From Hufsiella ginkgonis (lineage in GTDB: Bacteria; Bacteroidota; Bacteroidia; Sphingobacteriales; Sphingobacteriaceae): 64,000 bases of DNA. Below the pieces are notes generated by a model. That model was not told the DNA's origin. It searched no databases and worked only from the letters and a program-made list of their open reading frames with translations. The stretch spans positions 62,001 to 126,000 of the forward strand of contig NZ_WVHS01000001.1 in assembly GCF_009834915.1 (NCBI RefSeq), written 5' to 3'. Made by a program: the position numbers and the translations under genes. Shown here piece after piece: positions 9,745 through 17,272 of this stretch (the stretch's first letter is position 1; every line of letters begins with the position of its first letter).

Positions 9745-10476
9745 CTACTTCCTGCTTCCGAACAACCTCAGCAGGTTTAGGAAGATATTGATAAAGTCGA
9801 GGTAAAGCGTGAGGGCGCCCATGATGACAAGCCTTTTAACCGACGCATCGTACCTGTTAACGCTGGCGCCTATTTGTTTTAGCTTCTGCATGTCATAGGC
9901 GGTTAAGCCGACGAATATAGCCACGCCTATAAAACTCAGGATATAGCTGAATTGCGGGCTCTGCAGAAAGAAGTTGACCACACCGGCAATAATAAGGCCG
10001 ATAAGCGCCATCATAAGCAATGAGCCGAACTTAGTAAGGTCCTGGCTGGTGGTATACCCGGCGATCGCCATAACGCCGAATAGCAGCGAAGCGGTAATGA
10101 ACACGCTCATGATCGACGAGGAGGTGTAAACGAGGAAAATAAAGCTCATGCTCATGCCAAATGCAGTGGCGAAAAGCACAAATAAAGTGGCAAGTACGGC
10201 AAATGAAAGCCTATGAAGGCCGAATGACATCACCAATACGAAAACCAGCGGAATGAACGTAACGATAGTACCCAGGCCGGTCCGGCGACCGGTAACGGGA
10301 TTGATGAGATATGAAAGCAGCTGTGTATTGGCCGCAAAATACAAAGAAACCGCGGCAGAGATGGCCAGCCCGATGAACATCCATAGAAAAACATCAGCAA
10401 TGAATCTCTTAGAAATGTCTATCGATTTGTCCTGGAACACGCTTTCGTACGTGTAGTTAGATCTTGAATTTTCCAT
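9745..10476 (-). CDS. Bax inhibitor-1/YccA-like membrane protein
   Basis: The protein has 243 residues and about seven membrane segments starting near residue 28, matching the BI-1/YccA/YbhL family of inner-membrane proteins. Family members are linked to calcium leak (BsYetJ) or to modulation of FtsH proteolysis (E. coli YccA); neither role can be assigned here. Visible family features include a conserved aspartate in LTAYDMQKLK near the sixth segment and a charged C-terminus after the last helix. The N-terminal ~25 residues are hydrophilic. It lies 34 bp downstream of the hypothetical gene at 10511-11077 on the same strand and may share a transcript with it and murQ. Confidence 0.9.
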   Translation of the reverse strand: MENSRSNYTYESVFQDKSIDISKRFIADVFLWMFIGLAISAAVSLYFAANTQLLSYLINPVTGRRTGLGTIVTFIPLVFVLVMSFGLHRLSFAVLATLFVLFATAFGMSMSFIFLVYTSSSIMSVFITASLLFGVMAIAGYTTSQDLTKFGSLLMMALIGLIIAGVVNFFLQSPQFSYILSFIGVAIFVGLTAYDMQKLKQIGASVNRYDASVKRLVIMGALTLYLDFINIFLNLLRLFGSRK

Positions 10477-10510
10477 GTTTGGTGATAAATAAGTTGAGAT
10501 AAAGTTAACC

Positions 10511-11077
10511 TTAATTGAGCCTTTTTACGAGTTGCTCTTCTACTTTTTTAAATACCTGGACCGGTTTCAGGTTCCTCCAGCTGAGATCGTCGAGCTGTCC
10601 GCCGAAGTTAATGTAATAATCGATGTTACTATTTTTAAACTCGCTGATCACGTGCTCACGGAAGTTAACGCCTGCGATCCAGCCGTCTTCCACGTCCTGG
10701 AACCATTCTTCGTAGTAGCAATCGTCGGAAGCATGGAAGTTAAGCACATTTTCGCCGATGAGGATGAACTTTGTAATGCCATAATCGATCATCAGTTCGA
10801 TGATCTCGCGTTTCAGCAGCATCACATCGTTATAAATGGCATCGTTCCACTCGCCGATGAGCTCGATAATGACATACCCCCGCTCGTAATCGGCGAAAAG
10901 CACCTTCAGGTACAGGGTGAGCGAGCCGAAAGAATCCCACTGAGGGTGAATGTAGTAATTATAGATCTTTTTATCGAATTCAAACTCGCTGTATTCTGTG
11001 GCGTAGAAAGGCGATTGCGGATCCTCCGCAGCTATATAATCATCGCGCCAGCGGTAATATGGCTCTATTTCGTGCAT
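10511..11077 (-). CDS. Conserved hypothetical protein, acidic, cytoplasmic
   Basis: I do not recognise a named domain. The 188-residue product is acidic and rich in aromatic residues (Tyr and Trp), with no signal peptide or membrane segment. An alternating strand/helix pattern in the middle (LYLKVLFAD, YVIIELIGEW, KFILIGENVL) suggests an alpha/beta fold. Its ATG at 11075-11077 shares one base with the murQ stop codon, so it is probably translationally coupled to murQ. The tight coupling suggests a conserved role near cell-wall recycling, but that is inference only. Codon use and composition look like the neighbouring core genes. Confidence 0.8.
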   Translation of the reverse strand: MHEIEPYYRWRDDYIAAEDPQSPFYATEYSEFEFDKKIYNYYIHPQWDSFGSLTLYLKVLFADYERGYVIIELIGEWNDAIYNDVMLLKREIIELMIDYGITKFILIGENVLNFHASDDCYYEEWFQDVEDGWIAGVNFREHVISEFKNSNIDYYINFGGQLDDLSWRNLKPVQVFKKVEEQLVKRLN

Positions 11078-11889
11078 TAAACCTTCTTTGTATACTCCTC
11101 TACCGCCTTCCGCACGCTGCCGAACTCGTCGAGCAGGCGCTGGGCGGTATGCTCATCGAGCCCCGTTTCTTTTATTACCATATCAACGGCGCGGTTCACC
11201 AGTTTATGATTGGTGAGCTGCATATCGAACATTTTATTTCCTTTTACACGACCCAGCTGGATCATCACGCTGGTAGTGATCATGTTGAGCACCATCTTTT
11301 GGGCGGTTCCCGACTTCATTCTCGTAGAACCTGTCACAAACTCCGGGCCTACCACTACCTCTATCGGGTAACGCGCCTCGGCGGCCACGGGGCTGCCTTC
11401 ATTACATACGATACAGCCGGTAACCACGCCTTCCTCGTTGGCCCGCCTAAGTCCGCCGATCACATAAGGGGTGGTGCCTGAAGCGGCAATGCCGACGAGT
11501 ACGTCACGGTTGGTGATATCATATTCCTGCAGGTCCAGCCAGGCTTGCCCGCTATCATCTTCGGCAAATTCCACCGCACGGCGGATGGCGCCATCGCCAC
11601 CGGCAATGATCCCGATCACCATATCGAATGGGACACCATAAGTTGGGGGACATTCGGAAGCGTCGAGAATACCCAAGCGACCGCTGGTACCGGCGCCGAT
11701 GTAAAAGAGCCGGCCACCGTCCCGCATTTTCAGGACTATCTGCGTTACCAGCCGTTCGATGGCGGGAATGGCTTGCTCAACCGCATTGGGGACCGTTTTA
11801 TCTTCGTGATTAATTCCCCTAAGCAGCTCACCAACCTCCATTTTCTCCAGATCATTATATATTGAATCCTGCTCGGTGGTCCTTTTCAT
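11077..11889 (-). CDS. murQ: N-acetylmuramic acid 6-phosphate etherase
   Basis: MurQ cleaves the lactyl ether of MurNAc-6-phosphate, giving GlcNAc-6-phosphate and lactate in peptidoglycan recycling. The 270-residue protein is a single SIS domain. The sugar-phosphate loop GAGTSGRLGILDASECPPTYG spans residues ~63-83 and includes the catalytic glutamate in ASECPP; a second typical stretch is TGSTRMKSGTAQK. Length is slightly shorter than the ~300 residues of the E. coli enzyme, as is common in Bacteroidota. It heads a possible operon with the hypothetical gene and the BI-1 gene, and is divergent from the S41 protease gene across a 159-bp gap. Confidence 0.96.
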   Translation of the reverse strand: MKRTTEQDSIYNDLEKMEVGELLRGINHEDKTVPNAVEQAIPAIERLVTQIVLKMRDGGRLFYIGAGTSGRLGILDASECPPTYGVPFDMVIGIIAGGDGAIRRAVEFAEDDSGQAWLDLQEYDITNRDVLVGIAASGTTPYVIGGLRRANEEGVVTGCIVCNEGSPVAAEARYPIEVVVGPEFVTGSTRMKSGTAQKMVLNMITTSVMIQLGRVKGNKMFDMQLTNHKLVNRAVDMVIKETGLDEHTAQRLLDEFGSVRKAVEEYTKKV

Positions 11890-12048
11890 TTGATTTTCTT
11901 TAAAACCCGGTGTGCAACGGGAGCAAGTAAAATTCGGAATAATCTTTTAATGGTAAAAATTTAGTGCAAGTAAAAGACAAATTGATGATATATGCGCTAA
12001 AAGGCAGAAATAAACGCCGGAAGTTCTTATTTTAGCCTCTTGTTAGAT

Positions 12049-13701
12049 ATGGGGCCGGGAACGAAAAAAAATCTTTTAATTGCCGCTTGCTATGCAGCAG
12101 TTTTTGCAGCAGGAATGGCCATCGGGCCAAAATTCGCGAAAGAAAATACCAGTACACGTAATGGGTCATTTATGCCGTTCGGTGCTGGCGACCGATCGGG
12201 AAAACTTGAGAAGATCCTCGGCATTATCCGCGATAACTACGTGGACCCGGTAAAGCTCGACACGCTGCAGCACCTGGCCATTAAAGATATCCTCAAAAAG
12301 CTGGACCCGCATTCCGCTTACCTGCCTCCCGAAGATAAACAGCAGCAGGATGAAGACCTCGACGGGAGTTTTACCGGCATCGGCATAGAATATTACGTAT
12401 TGCAGGATACCCTGCTGGTTACCTCCGTTACCCCGGGAGGACCTGCCTCCCATTCCGCTTTGCGGCAGGGCGACCGCATTATCGCCATCGACCAGACACC
12501 GGTAGCCGGTAATAATATCGCTACGTCAGAAATTTCACGGCTCATTCGCGGGGCAAACGGCTCTACGGTCGATCTCGTCGTTAAAAATGCCCGTTACCCC
12601 GACGGGCGAAAAGTGACCATCACCCGCGGCAACATCGACGTAAGCAGCATCGACGTGGCTTATATGCTCGACCGGCAAACCGGTTACGTAAAGATCACCC
12701 GCTTTGGCGCACAAACCGACCGGGATTTTACCACCGCCATTAAGAAATTACAAAAGAGCGGCATGAAAAACCTCGTGCTCGACCTTCGCGACAACGGCGG
12801 GGGCTACCTGAGCGCCGCTACGGCATTGGCCGACGAGTTTTTAAGCGACAAAAAGCTGATCGTTTACACAGAAGGGGAACACGAGCCCCGCACCGATTAC
12901 CTCGCTACTTCCGAAGGCAGCTTCGAGGAAGGCGGCCTGGTGGTGCTCATCAATGAAAATTCGGCCTCGGCCAGCGAGATCGTTGCCGGCGCTATCCAGG
13001 ACCTCGACCGCGGGACCATCATCGGCCGGCGCTCTTTTGGCAAAGGTCTCGTACAGGAACAATTCCCGTTTGGCGACGGCTCAGCACTAAACCTCACCAT
13101 CGCCAGGTATTATACACCGCTTGGCCGCTCCATCCAGCGCTCTTACAAAAAAGGCAGCGATGCTTATTACGAAGAAGTTGGTAACCGTTTCCGCAACGGC
13201 GAAGTAAATTCGGACGGGCACCACTACCAGGACAGCACTTACAGCAAGGAGAAATCCTTTAAAACCGCTTCGGGAAGGATCATGTATGGCGGGGGCGGTA
13301 TCATGCCCGACATCTACGTGCCGCTCGATACCGCCGGTTACACCGATTTCTACAGCGAAATAGCCATCAAGGGATTTTTAAACGACTTTATCTATCGTAA
13401 CCTGCTCCGGTCGGCAACTACACCGGTATCGCTCGAAGAGTTTGTTCACAACTACCAGGTGGACGAACGGGATTACCAGCACCTGCTCAGCTATGCCGGC
13501 GAAAAGGGCGTCAAAACCACCGAAAACATTTCTAAGGCTTCCAAACCGGTGATCATCAGCGAGATGAAAGCTATCCTCGCCCGTTATTTCTTTGGGGAAG
13601 ACGGTTATTATCGTGTCATCAACTCCGGCGATAAGGCGCTCGTCCGCTCGCTGGAACTGATGAATAAAGACAAAAAACTCGTTTCTTACCGGGATAAATA
13701 G
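12049..13701 (+). CDS. C-terminal processing protease, S41 family
   Basis: S41 peptidases are periplasmic serine/lysine proteases that trim C-termini of exported proteins. I take the ATG at 12049 (MGPGTKKN); the open frame allows a TTG three codons earlier, but the ATG leads straight into the signal anchor (LLIAACYAAVFAAGMAIG). After it come the N-terminal helical region, a PDZ domain (about residues 85-170, with FTGIGIEY and GGPASHSALRQGD), and the protease core with the catalytic serine in ENSASASEIVAG and lysine in RRSFGKGLVQ. A ~150-residue C-terminal extension follows. All catalytic residues are present. It is convergent with the small lipoprotein gene, 3 bp away. Confidence 0.95.
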   Translation: MGPGTKKNLLIAACYAAVFAAGMAIGPKFAKENTSTRNGSFMPFGAGDRSGKLEKILGIIRDNYVDPVKLDTLQHLAIKDILKKLDPHSAYLPPEDKQQQDEDLDGSFTGIGIEYYVLQDTLLVTSVTPGGPASHSALRQGDRIIAIDQTPVAGNNIATSEISRLIRGANGSTVDLVVKNARYPDGRKVTITRGNIDVSSIDVAYMLDRQTGYVKITRFGAQTDRDFTTAIKKLQKSGMKNLVLDLRDNGGGYLSAATALADEFLSDKKLIVYTEGEHEPRTDYLATSEGSFEEGGLVVLINENSASASEIVAGAIQDLDRGTIIGRRSFGKGLVQEQFPFGDGSALNLTIARYYTPLGRSIQRSYKKGSDAYYEEVGNRFRNGEVNSDGHHYQDSTYSKEKSFKTASGRIMYGGGGIMPDIYVPLDTAGYTDFYSEIAIKGFLNDFIYRNLLRSATTPVSLEEFVHNYQVDERDYQHLLSYAGEKGVKTTENISKASKPVIISEMKAILARYFFGEDGYYRVINSGDKALVRSLELMNKDKKLVSYRDK

Positions 13702-13704
13702 CCG

Positions 13705-13908
13705 CTATTTCGTGCTGTCTGCGGCCAGCGAGTCTGTTTTGGCAGCGTCGGCCGCGGTACTGTCGGCAGCGACCGCATTCAACAGGGAGTCGGCGGTTTT
13801 CGACGCTGCAATAGAATCCTGCTTTTCTTTTTCTTCGGCAGATGGGCCGCCGTTGCAGGCTCCAAGGAAGAAACCGGCGACCGCTAAAAGGGCGAATAAC
13901 TTTTTCAT
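13705..13908 (-). CDS. Small Ala/Ser/Asp-rich lipoprotein
   Basis: The 67-residue product has a signal peptide ending in the lipobox LGAC (Cys18), so it should be lipidated after cleavage. The mature part is low-complexity, rich in Ala, Asp, Ser, Thr and Lys, with repeated AADS/TDSLAADST blocks. No domain is recognisable; such tails are common in small Bacteroidota lipoproteins and may simply be surface spacers. It is 15 bp downstream of der on the same strand, so it may be co-transcribed with it. Confidence 0.75.
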   Translation of the reverse strand: MKKLFALLAVAGFFLGACNGGPSAEEKEKQDSIAASKTADSLLNAVAADSTAADAAKTDSLAADSTK

Positions 13909-13923
13909 GGCATTTTACGTTAG

Positions 13924-15225
13924 CTATTTCTGTCTGAAATAAATCTGGATAGGCACCCCCGCGAAATCAAAATTTTCCCGCAGCTTGTTCTCGATAAACC
14001 GTTTGTACGATTCTTTTACGTACTGCGGCAAGTTACAAAAGAAGGCGAACATCGGCGATGCGCCGTTAATCTGCGTGATAAATTTAATCTTTACAAATTT
14101 CCCTTTCAAGGATGGCGGCGGATTGTTTTCAATGATCGGCAGCATGATCTCGTTCAATTTCGATGTCGGGATCTTCTTCATCTTGTTGGTATATACGTGT
14201 TTTGCTACGTCGAGCGTTTTAAAGATCCGCTGTTTTTCTATCACCGAGGTAAATACCACCGGCACATCTACAAATGGCGCAAGCTTTTCGCGGATCTTTA
14301 CTTCAAACTCCTTGGTGGTTTTGTGGTCCTTTTCGATCAGGTCCCATTTATTCACCACGATCATCACGCCTTTCTTATTCTTCTCCGCGAGGTGAAAGAT
14401 GTTGATGTCCTGCGATTCCAGCCCTTCTAAGGCATCGATCATGAGGATGATCACGTCGGCCTCTTCGAGCGCTTTAATGGTGCGCATTACCGAATAGAAC
14501 TCGATATTCTCCTTTACTTTCGTTTTTTTACGAAGACCCGCAGTATCGATCAGCATAAATTCGTGGCCGAACTGGTTGTAATGAATGTGTATAGAATCCC
14601 TGGTAGTACCTGCTACGGGTGTTACGATATTCCGCTCTGAGCCGATCAGCGCATTGATCAGGCTGGATTTGCCTACGTTCGGGCGACCAACGATGGCATA
14701 TTTAGGCAGCGCATTTTCTTCTTCCGGTATTTCCACGAAATGGGTTACCACCTCATCCAGCAACTCGCCGGTTCCGGACCCCGTCATAGACGAGATCAGG
14801 TGCAGCTCACCCAGCCCGAATCCATAAAATACGCTCGCATCGTTGCGCTGGCTGTTATTATCGACTTTATTGGCCACGACGAAAACCGGCTTCCTGCTCC
14901 TGCGGAGGATGGCCGCGATAGAATCGTCGAGGTCGGTGATCCCGGTATTCACATCTACCATAAAGAGGATTACGGATGCCTCCTCGATCGCGATAAGCAC
15001 CTGCTCGTTGATGGCCGACTCGAACACATCGTCCGAATTAGCCACGTAACCGCCCGTGTCCACCACGGTGAAGGGTTTGTTGATCCATTCGGCCATGCCA
15101 TAGTGGCGATCGCGCGTAACGCCGCTCATGTCGTCCACGATCGCTTTGCGCGATTCCGTTAACCTGTTAAATAATGTTGATTTGCCGACATTGGGGCGGC
15201 CTACTATTGCGACGATGTTGCTCAT
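13924..15225 (-). CDS. der: GTPase Der (EngA), ribosome assembly
   Basis: Der is an essential GTPase for 50S subunit maturation. The protein has 433 residues and the diagnostic two tandem G domains: the first with [11 protein letters not shown] near residue 9, the second with [11 protein letters not shown] near residue 180, each with its own G3 (DTGG and DTAG) and G4 (NKVD, NKWD) motifs. A C-terminal KH-like domain follows (about 350-433). The start MSNIVAIVG is unambiguous. It is followed by the small lipoprotein gene and preceded by a 200-bp gap with two heptamer-repeat blocks, beyond which lies era on the same strand. Confidence 0.98.
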   Translation of the reverse strand: MSNIVAIVGRPNVGKSTLFNRLTESRKAIVDDMSGVTRDRHYGMAEWINKPFTVVDTGGYVANSDDVFESAINEQVLIAIEEASVILFMVDVNTGITDLDDSIAAILRRSRKPVFVVANKVDNNSQRNDASVFYGFGLGELHLISSMTGSGTGELLDEVVTHFVEIPEEENALPKYAIVGRPNVGKSSLINALIGSERNIVTPVAGTTRDSIHIHYNQFGHEFMLIDTAGLRKKTKVKENIEFYSVMRTIKALEEADVIILMIDALEGLESQDINIFHLAEKNKKGVMIVVNKWDLIEKDHKTTKEFEVKIREKLAPFVDVPVVFTSVIEKQRIFKTLDVAKHVYTNKMKKIPTSKLNEIMLPIIENNPPPSLKGKFVKIKFITQINGASPMFAFFCNLPQYVKESYKRFIENKLRENFDFAGVPIQIYFRQK

Positions 15226-15258
15226 GCTTGTATGATGTAGTGTCAGGCGTTAGTTGTA

Positions 15259-15283
15259 AGCTATTAGCGGTCAGCTATCAGCC
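15259..15283. repeat. Heptamer-period intergenic repeat near der
   Basis: AGCTATT, AGCGGTC, AGCTATC, AGCC occur in tandem with a 7-bp period, the same orientation as the block before thrC. Confidence 0.7.
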
Positions 15284-15382
15284 TGAATTTACTTAATTAT
15301 ATAATAATTCATCCTTTAGGATGATATACTCTTGGTTACTCTTTATGAATTACTCTCGATATTGATCCGCTCCAAACTGATT

Positions 15383-15426
15383 GCTGATGGCTGATCGCTG
15401 ACTGCTGATCGCTAAACCGCTGATCG
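15383..15426. repeat. Heptamer-period intergenic repeat near era
   Basis: GCTGATG, GCTGATC, GCTGACT, GCTGATC, GCT run in strict 7-bp register, then further GCTGATCGCT copies up to the era stop codon. It is opposite in orientation to the block at 15259, so the two could pair across the der-era gap. Confidence 0.8.
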
Positions 15427-16305
15427 CTAATCTTCATACCCGAACCGTTTCAGGTAATTTTTCTTGTTTCTCCAGTCAGGGATCACTTTCACGAACATTT
15501 CCAGGAACACTTTCTTCTGAAGGAACTCTTCCATGTCTTTACGGGCGTAGGTTCCTACCTTCTTCAGCATTTCGCCTGCTTTGCCGATGATGATGTTCTT
15601 TTGCGAATCGCGTTCCACAATGATCTCCGCGCTGATGCGGTTAATGTTCGGCTCCTCTTTAAACGAAGTGATCACCACCTCGGTGCTATACGGAATTTCC
15701 TTGTCATAAAGTTTCAGTATCTTTTCGCGAATGATCTCCGACACAAAGAAGCGTTCCGTTTTATCCGTCAGGGTGTCTTTATCGTAATACGCCGGGTGCT
15801 CGGGCAGTTCATCCAGTATAAATTGCATCACCGCTTGCACATTGTGGCCGTGCAGTGCCGAAACAGCGAAGATCGCCTTTGGCTGAAGCAGGTTTTGCCA
15901 GTATTCAATTTTGGCTTTTACGTACTCTTCGAGCGATTTATCGATCTTATTAATGATCACTGCTACGGGCGATACGGTACTTTTTAATTTTTCGATCACA
16001 TCGCTTTCATCGTGTTTTTCGTTGATGTCGGTCACAAAAATAATGATGTCGGCGTCTACCAGCGAGCCGTTTACGAAGCTCATCATTGATTCCTGCATAG
16101 CATACACCGGTTTAATGATACCGGGGGTATCTGAGAAAACCACCTGGTAATCAGGTTCGTTCACGATCCCTAAAATCCGGTGGCGCGTAGTTTGCGCCTT
16201 TGGCGTGATGATCGACATTTTCTCGCCAACGAGTGCATTCATTAATGTCGATTTCCCGACATTCGGCTTTCCGACCAGGCTCACAAATCCGGCTTTATGC
16301 GGCAT
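15427..16305 (-). CDS. era: GTPase Era
   Basis: Era binds 16S rRNA and acts in 30S maturation. I use the ATG at 16303-16305 (MPHKAGFVSLVGKPNVGKST); the open frame extends 42 codons upstream, but that stretch crosses a palindromic promoter and does not match the family. This gives 292 residues, the normal length. The G1 motif GKPNVGKST is near residue 12, G3 DTPG near 60, and G4 NKID near 123; the KH domain near the C-terminus has the motif IIIGKAGEMLKK. It is divergent from the tRNA pair. Confidence 0.97.
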   Translation of the reverse strand: MPHKAGFVSLVGKPNVGKSTLMNALVGEKMSIITPKAQTTRHRILGIVNEPDYQVVFSDTPGIIKPVYAMQESMMSFVNGSLVDADIIIFVTDINEKHDESDVIEKLKSTVSPVAVIINKIDKSLEEYVKAKIEYWQNLLQPKAIFAVSALHGHNVQAVMQFILDELPEHPAYYDKDTLTDKTERFFVSEIIREKILKLYDKEIPYSTEVVITSFKEEPNINRISAEIIVERDSQKNIIIGKAGEMLKKVGTYARKDMEEFLQKKVFLEMFVKVIPDWRNKKNYLKRFGYED

Positions 16306-16325
16306 AAATATTTTTTTAAATTTTA

Positions 16326-16365
16326 TTTGGACTGCAAAGAAACGAAATATATCTTTGCAGTCCAA
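16326..16365 (+). promoter_or_regulatory. Promoter within a 14-bp palindrome, upstream of tRNA-fMet
   Basis: TTTG (16326-16329), 20 nt, then TATCTTTG (16350-16357) is a perfect match to the Bacteroidota promoter. Its likely product is the tRNA-fMet/tRNA-Glu transcript. The promoter lies inside a perfect inverted repeat, arms 16327-16340 and 16352-16365, which also occupies the 5' side of era. Confidence 0.7.
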
Positions 16366-16466
16366 TTCGGGGGATAAGGAAATCAGTTCCTGGCTACTGA
16401 AACCCCGATTTGACAGGAGTGCGATACTCATGGCGGGACAAAACCCGGATAAAAAATGTACGAGAG

Positions 16467-16539
<73 letters not shown>

Positions 16540-16650
16540 CCTGAGAGTAAGTTGAAAGTTGCAGGTTGGTTACCGCTTCAGGTTTCCAGGTTTAACGATA
16601 AGTACTTCGTTAGATATCTTCATAACCGCAACTTCAACCGAAGCTCACTC

Positions 16651-16722
16651 GGCCCGTTCGTCTAGGGGTTAGGACATCAGATTTTCATTCTGGCAACAGG
16701 GGTTCGATTCCCCTACGGGCTA
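16651..16722 (+). tRNA. tRNA-Glu (TTC)
   Basis: Cloverleaf with a 7-bp acceptor (GGCCCGT/ACGGGCT), the D-loop GTCTAGGGGTTAGGAC typical of tRNA-Glu, and anticodon TTC in the loop TTTTCAT. CCA is not encoded. It is 111 bp downstream of tRNA-fMet and shares its terminator. Confidence 0.95.
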
Positions 16723-16732
16723 CGACAACATT

Positions 16733-16771
16733 AAAAAAGCCGCTAAGTATTTGATTACTAGCGGCTTTTTT
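16733..16771 (+). terminator. Rho-independent terminator of the tRNA pair
   Basis: A GCCGCTA/TAGCGGC stem is extended by six A-T pairs on either side of a 12-nt loop, and ends in TTTTTT. It follows tRNA-Glu by 10 bp. Confidence 0.9.
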
Positions 16772-17272
16772 GGTGTTAAAAAAAAATCTTCGGCAGGATA
16801 GCTGTCAAATCATGCCTCATTAAATGCTGAAAAAAGACACTTAACCCGTTTCTGCGTATTCAATCCCTATTCCCCTGAAAAAATCGAAAAATTAGCTGTC
16901 TGGAGGCTCGGAGGGGGCAATCTCCGGCTTTGGATTTTTGCCTGGTAAAAACGTGTGCTTTTTTCACGTTTTTAAGCTAAATATTTATAAACTGATTCTC
17001 AATTCCGTGGCCTTTTATACGTTTAGCAACAAGCTTATGAAGTTCATGGTGAATTGCTTAATCTTCTACCAAGGAGGAGTTTTTGCATTTGTTATGTCTC
17101 CAAAAATCTCCAAGAGCATCAGTGTTCTAAAGTTCTGGCAGAAAAAGCCAACTATGTTGAACACCTTTTGAATTAAAGATTACTTTAGTGGAGGTCGCTA
17201 AACCTGGATATTTAGGATGTGAATTTAACATCTGCGCTAATCGCCATACTATCTGTTAAGATCAAGCCTCTC
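16772..17272. other. AT-rich gap without a convincing gene
   Basis: Roughly 500 bp between the tRNA terminator and a TonB-receptor gene. It is AT-richer than its neighbours. One open frame of 77 codons (16938-17171) starts with TTG, matches nothing I know and has unusual codon use. No integrase, tRNA-end duplication or transposon end is seen, although a position after tRNA-Glu is a usual landing site for elements. Confidence 0.5.

Noticed and set aside
16938..17171. 77-codon frame after the tRNA pair
   Set aside because: It begins with TTG, has no family resemblance and no coding-like composition; AT-rich DNA gives such frames by chance.
16722..17272. Integrated element at tRNA-Glu
   Set aside because: No integrase, no repeat of the tRNA end and no cargo genes; the next gene is an ordinary receptor.
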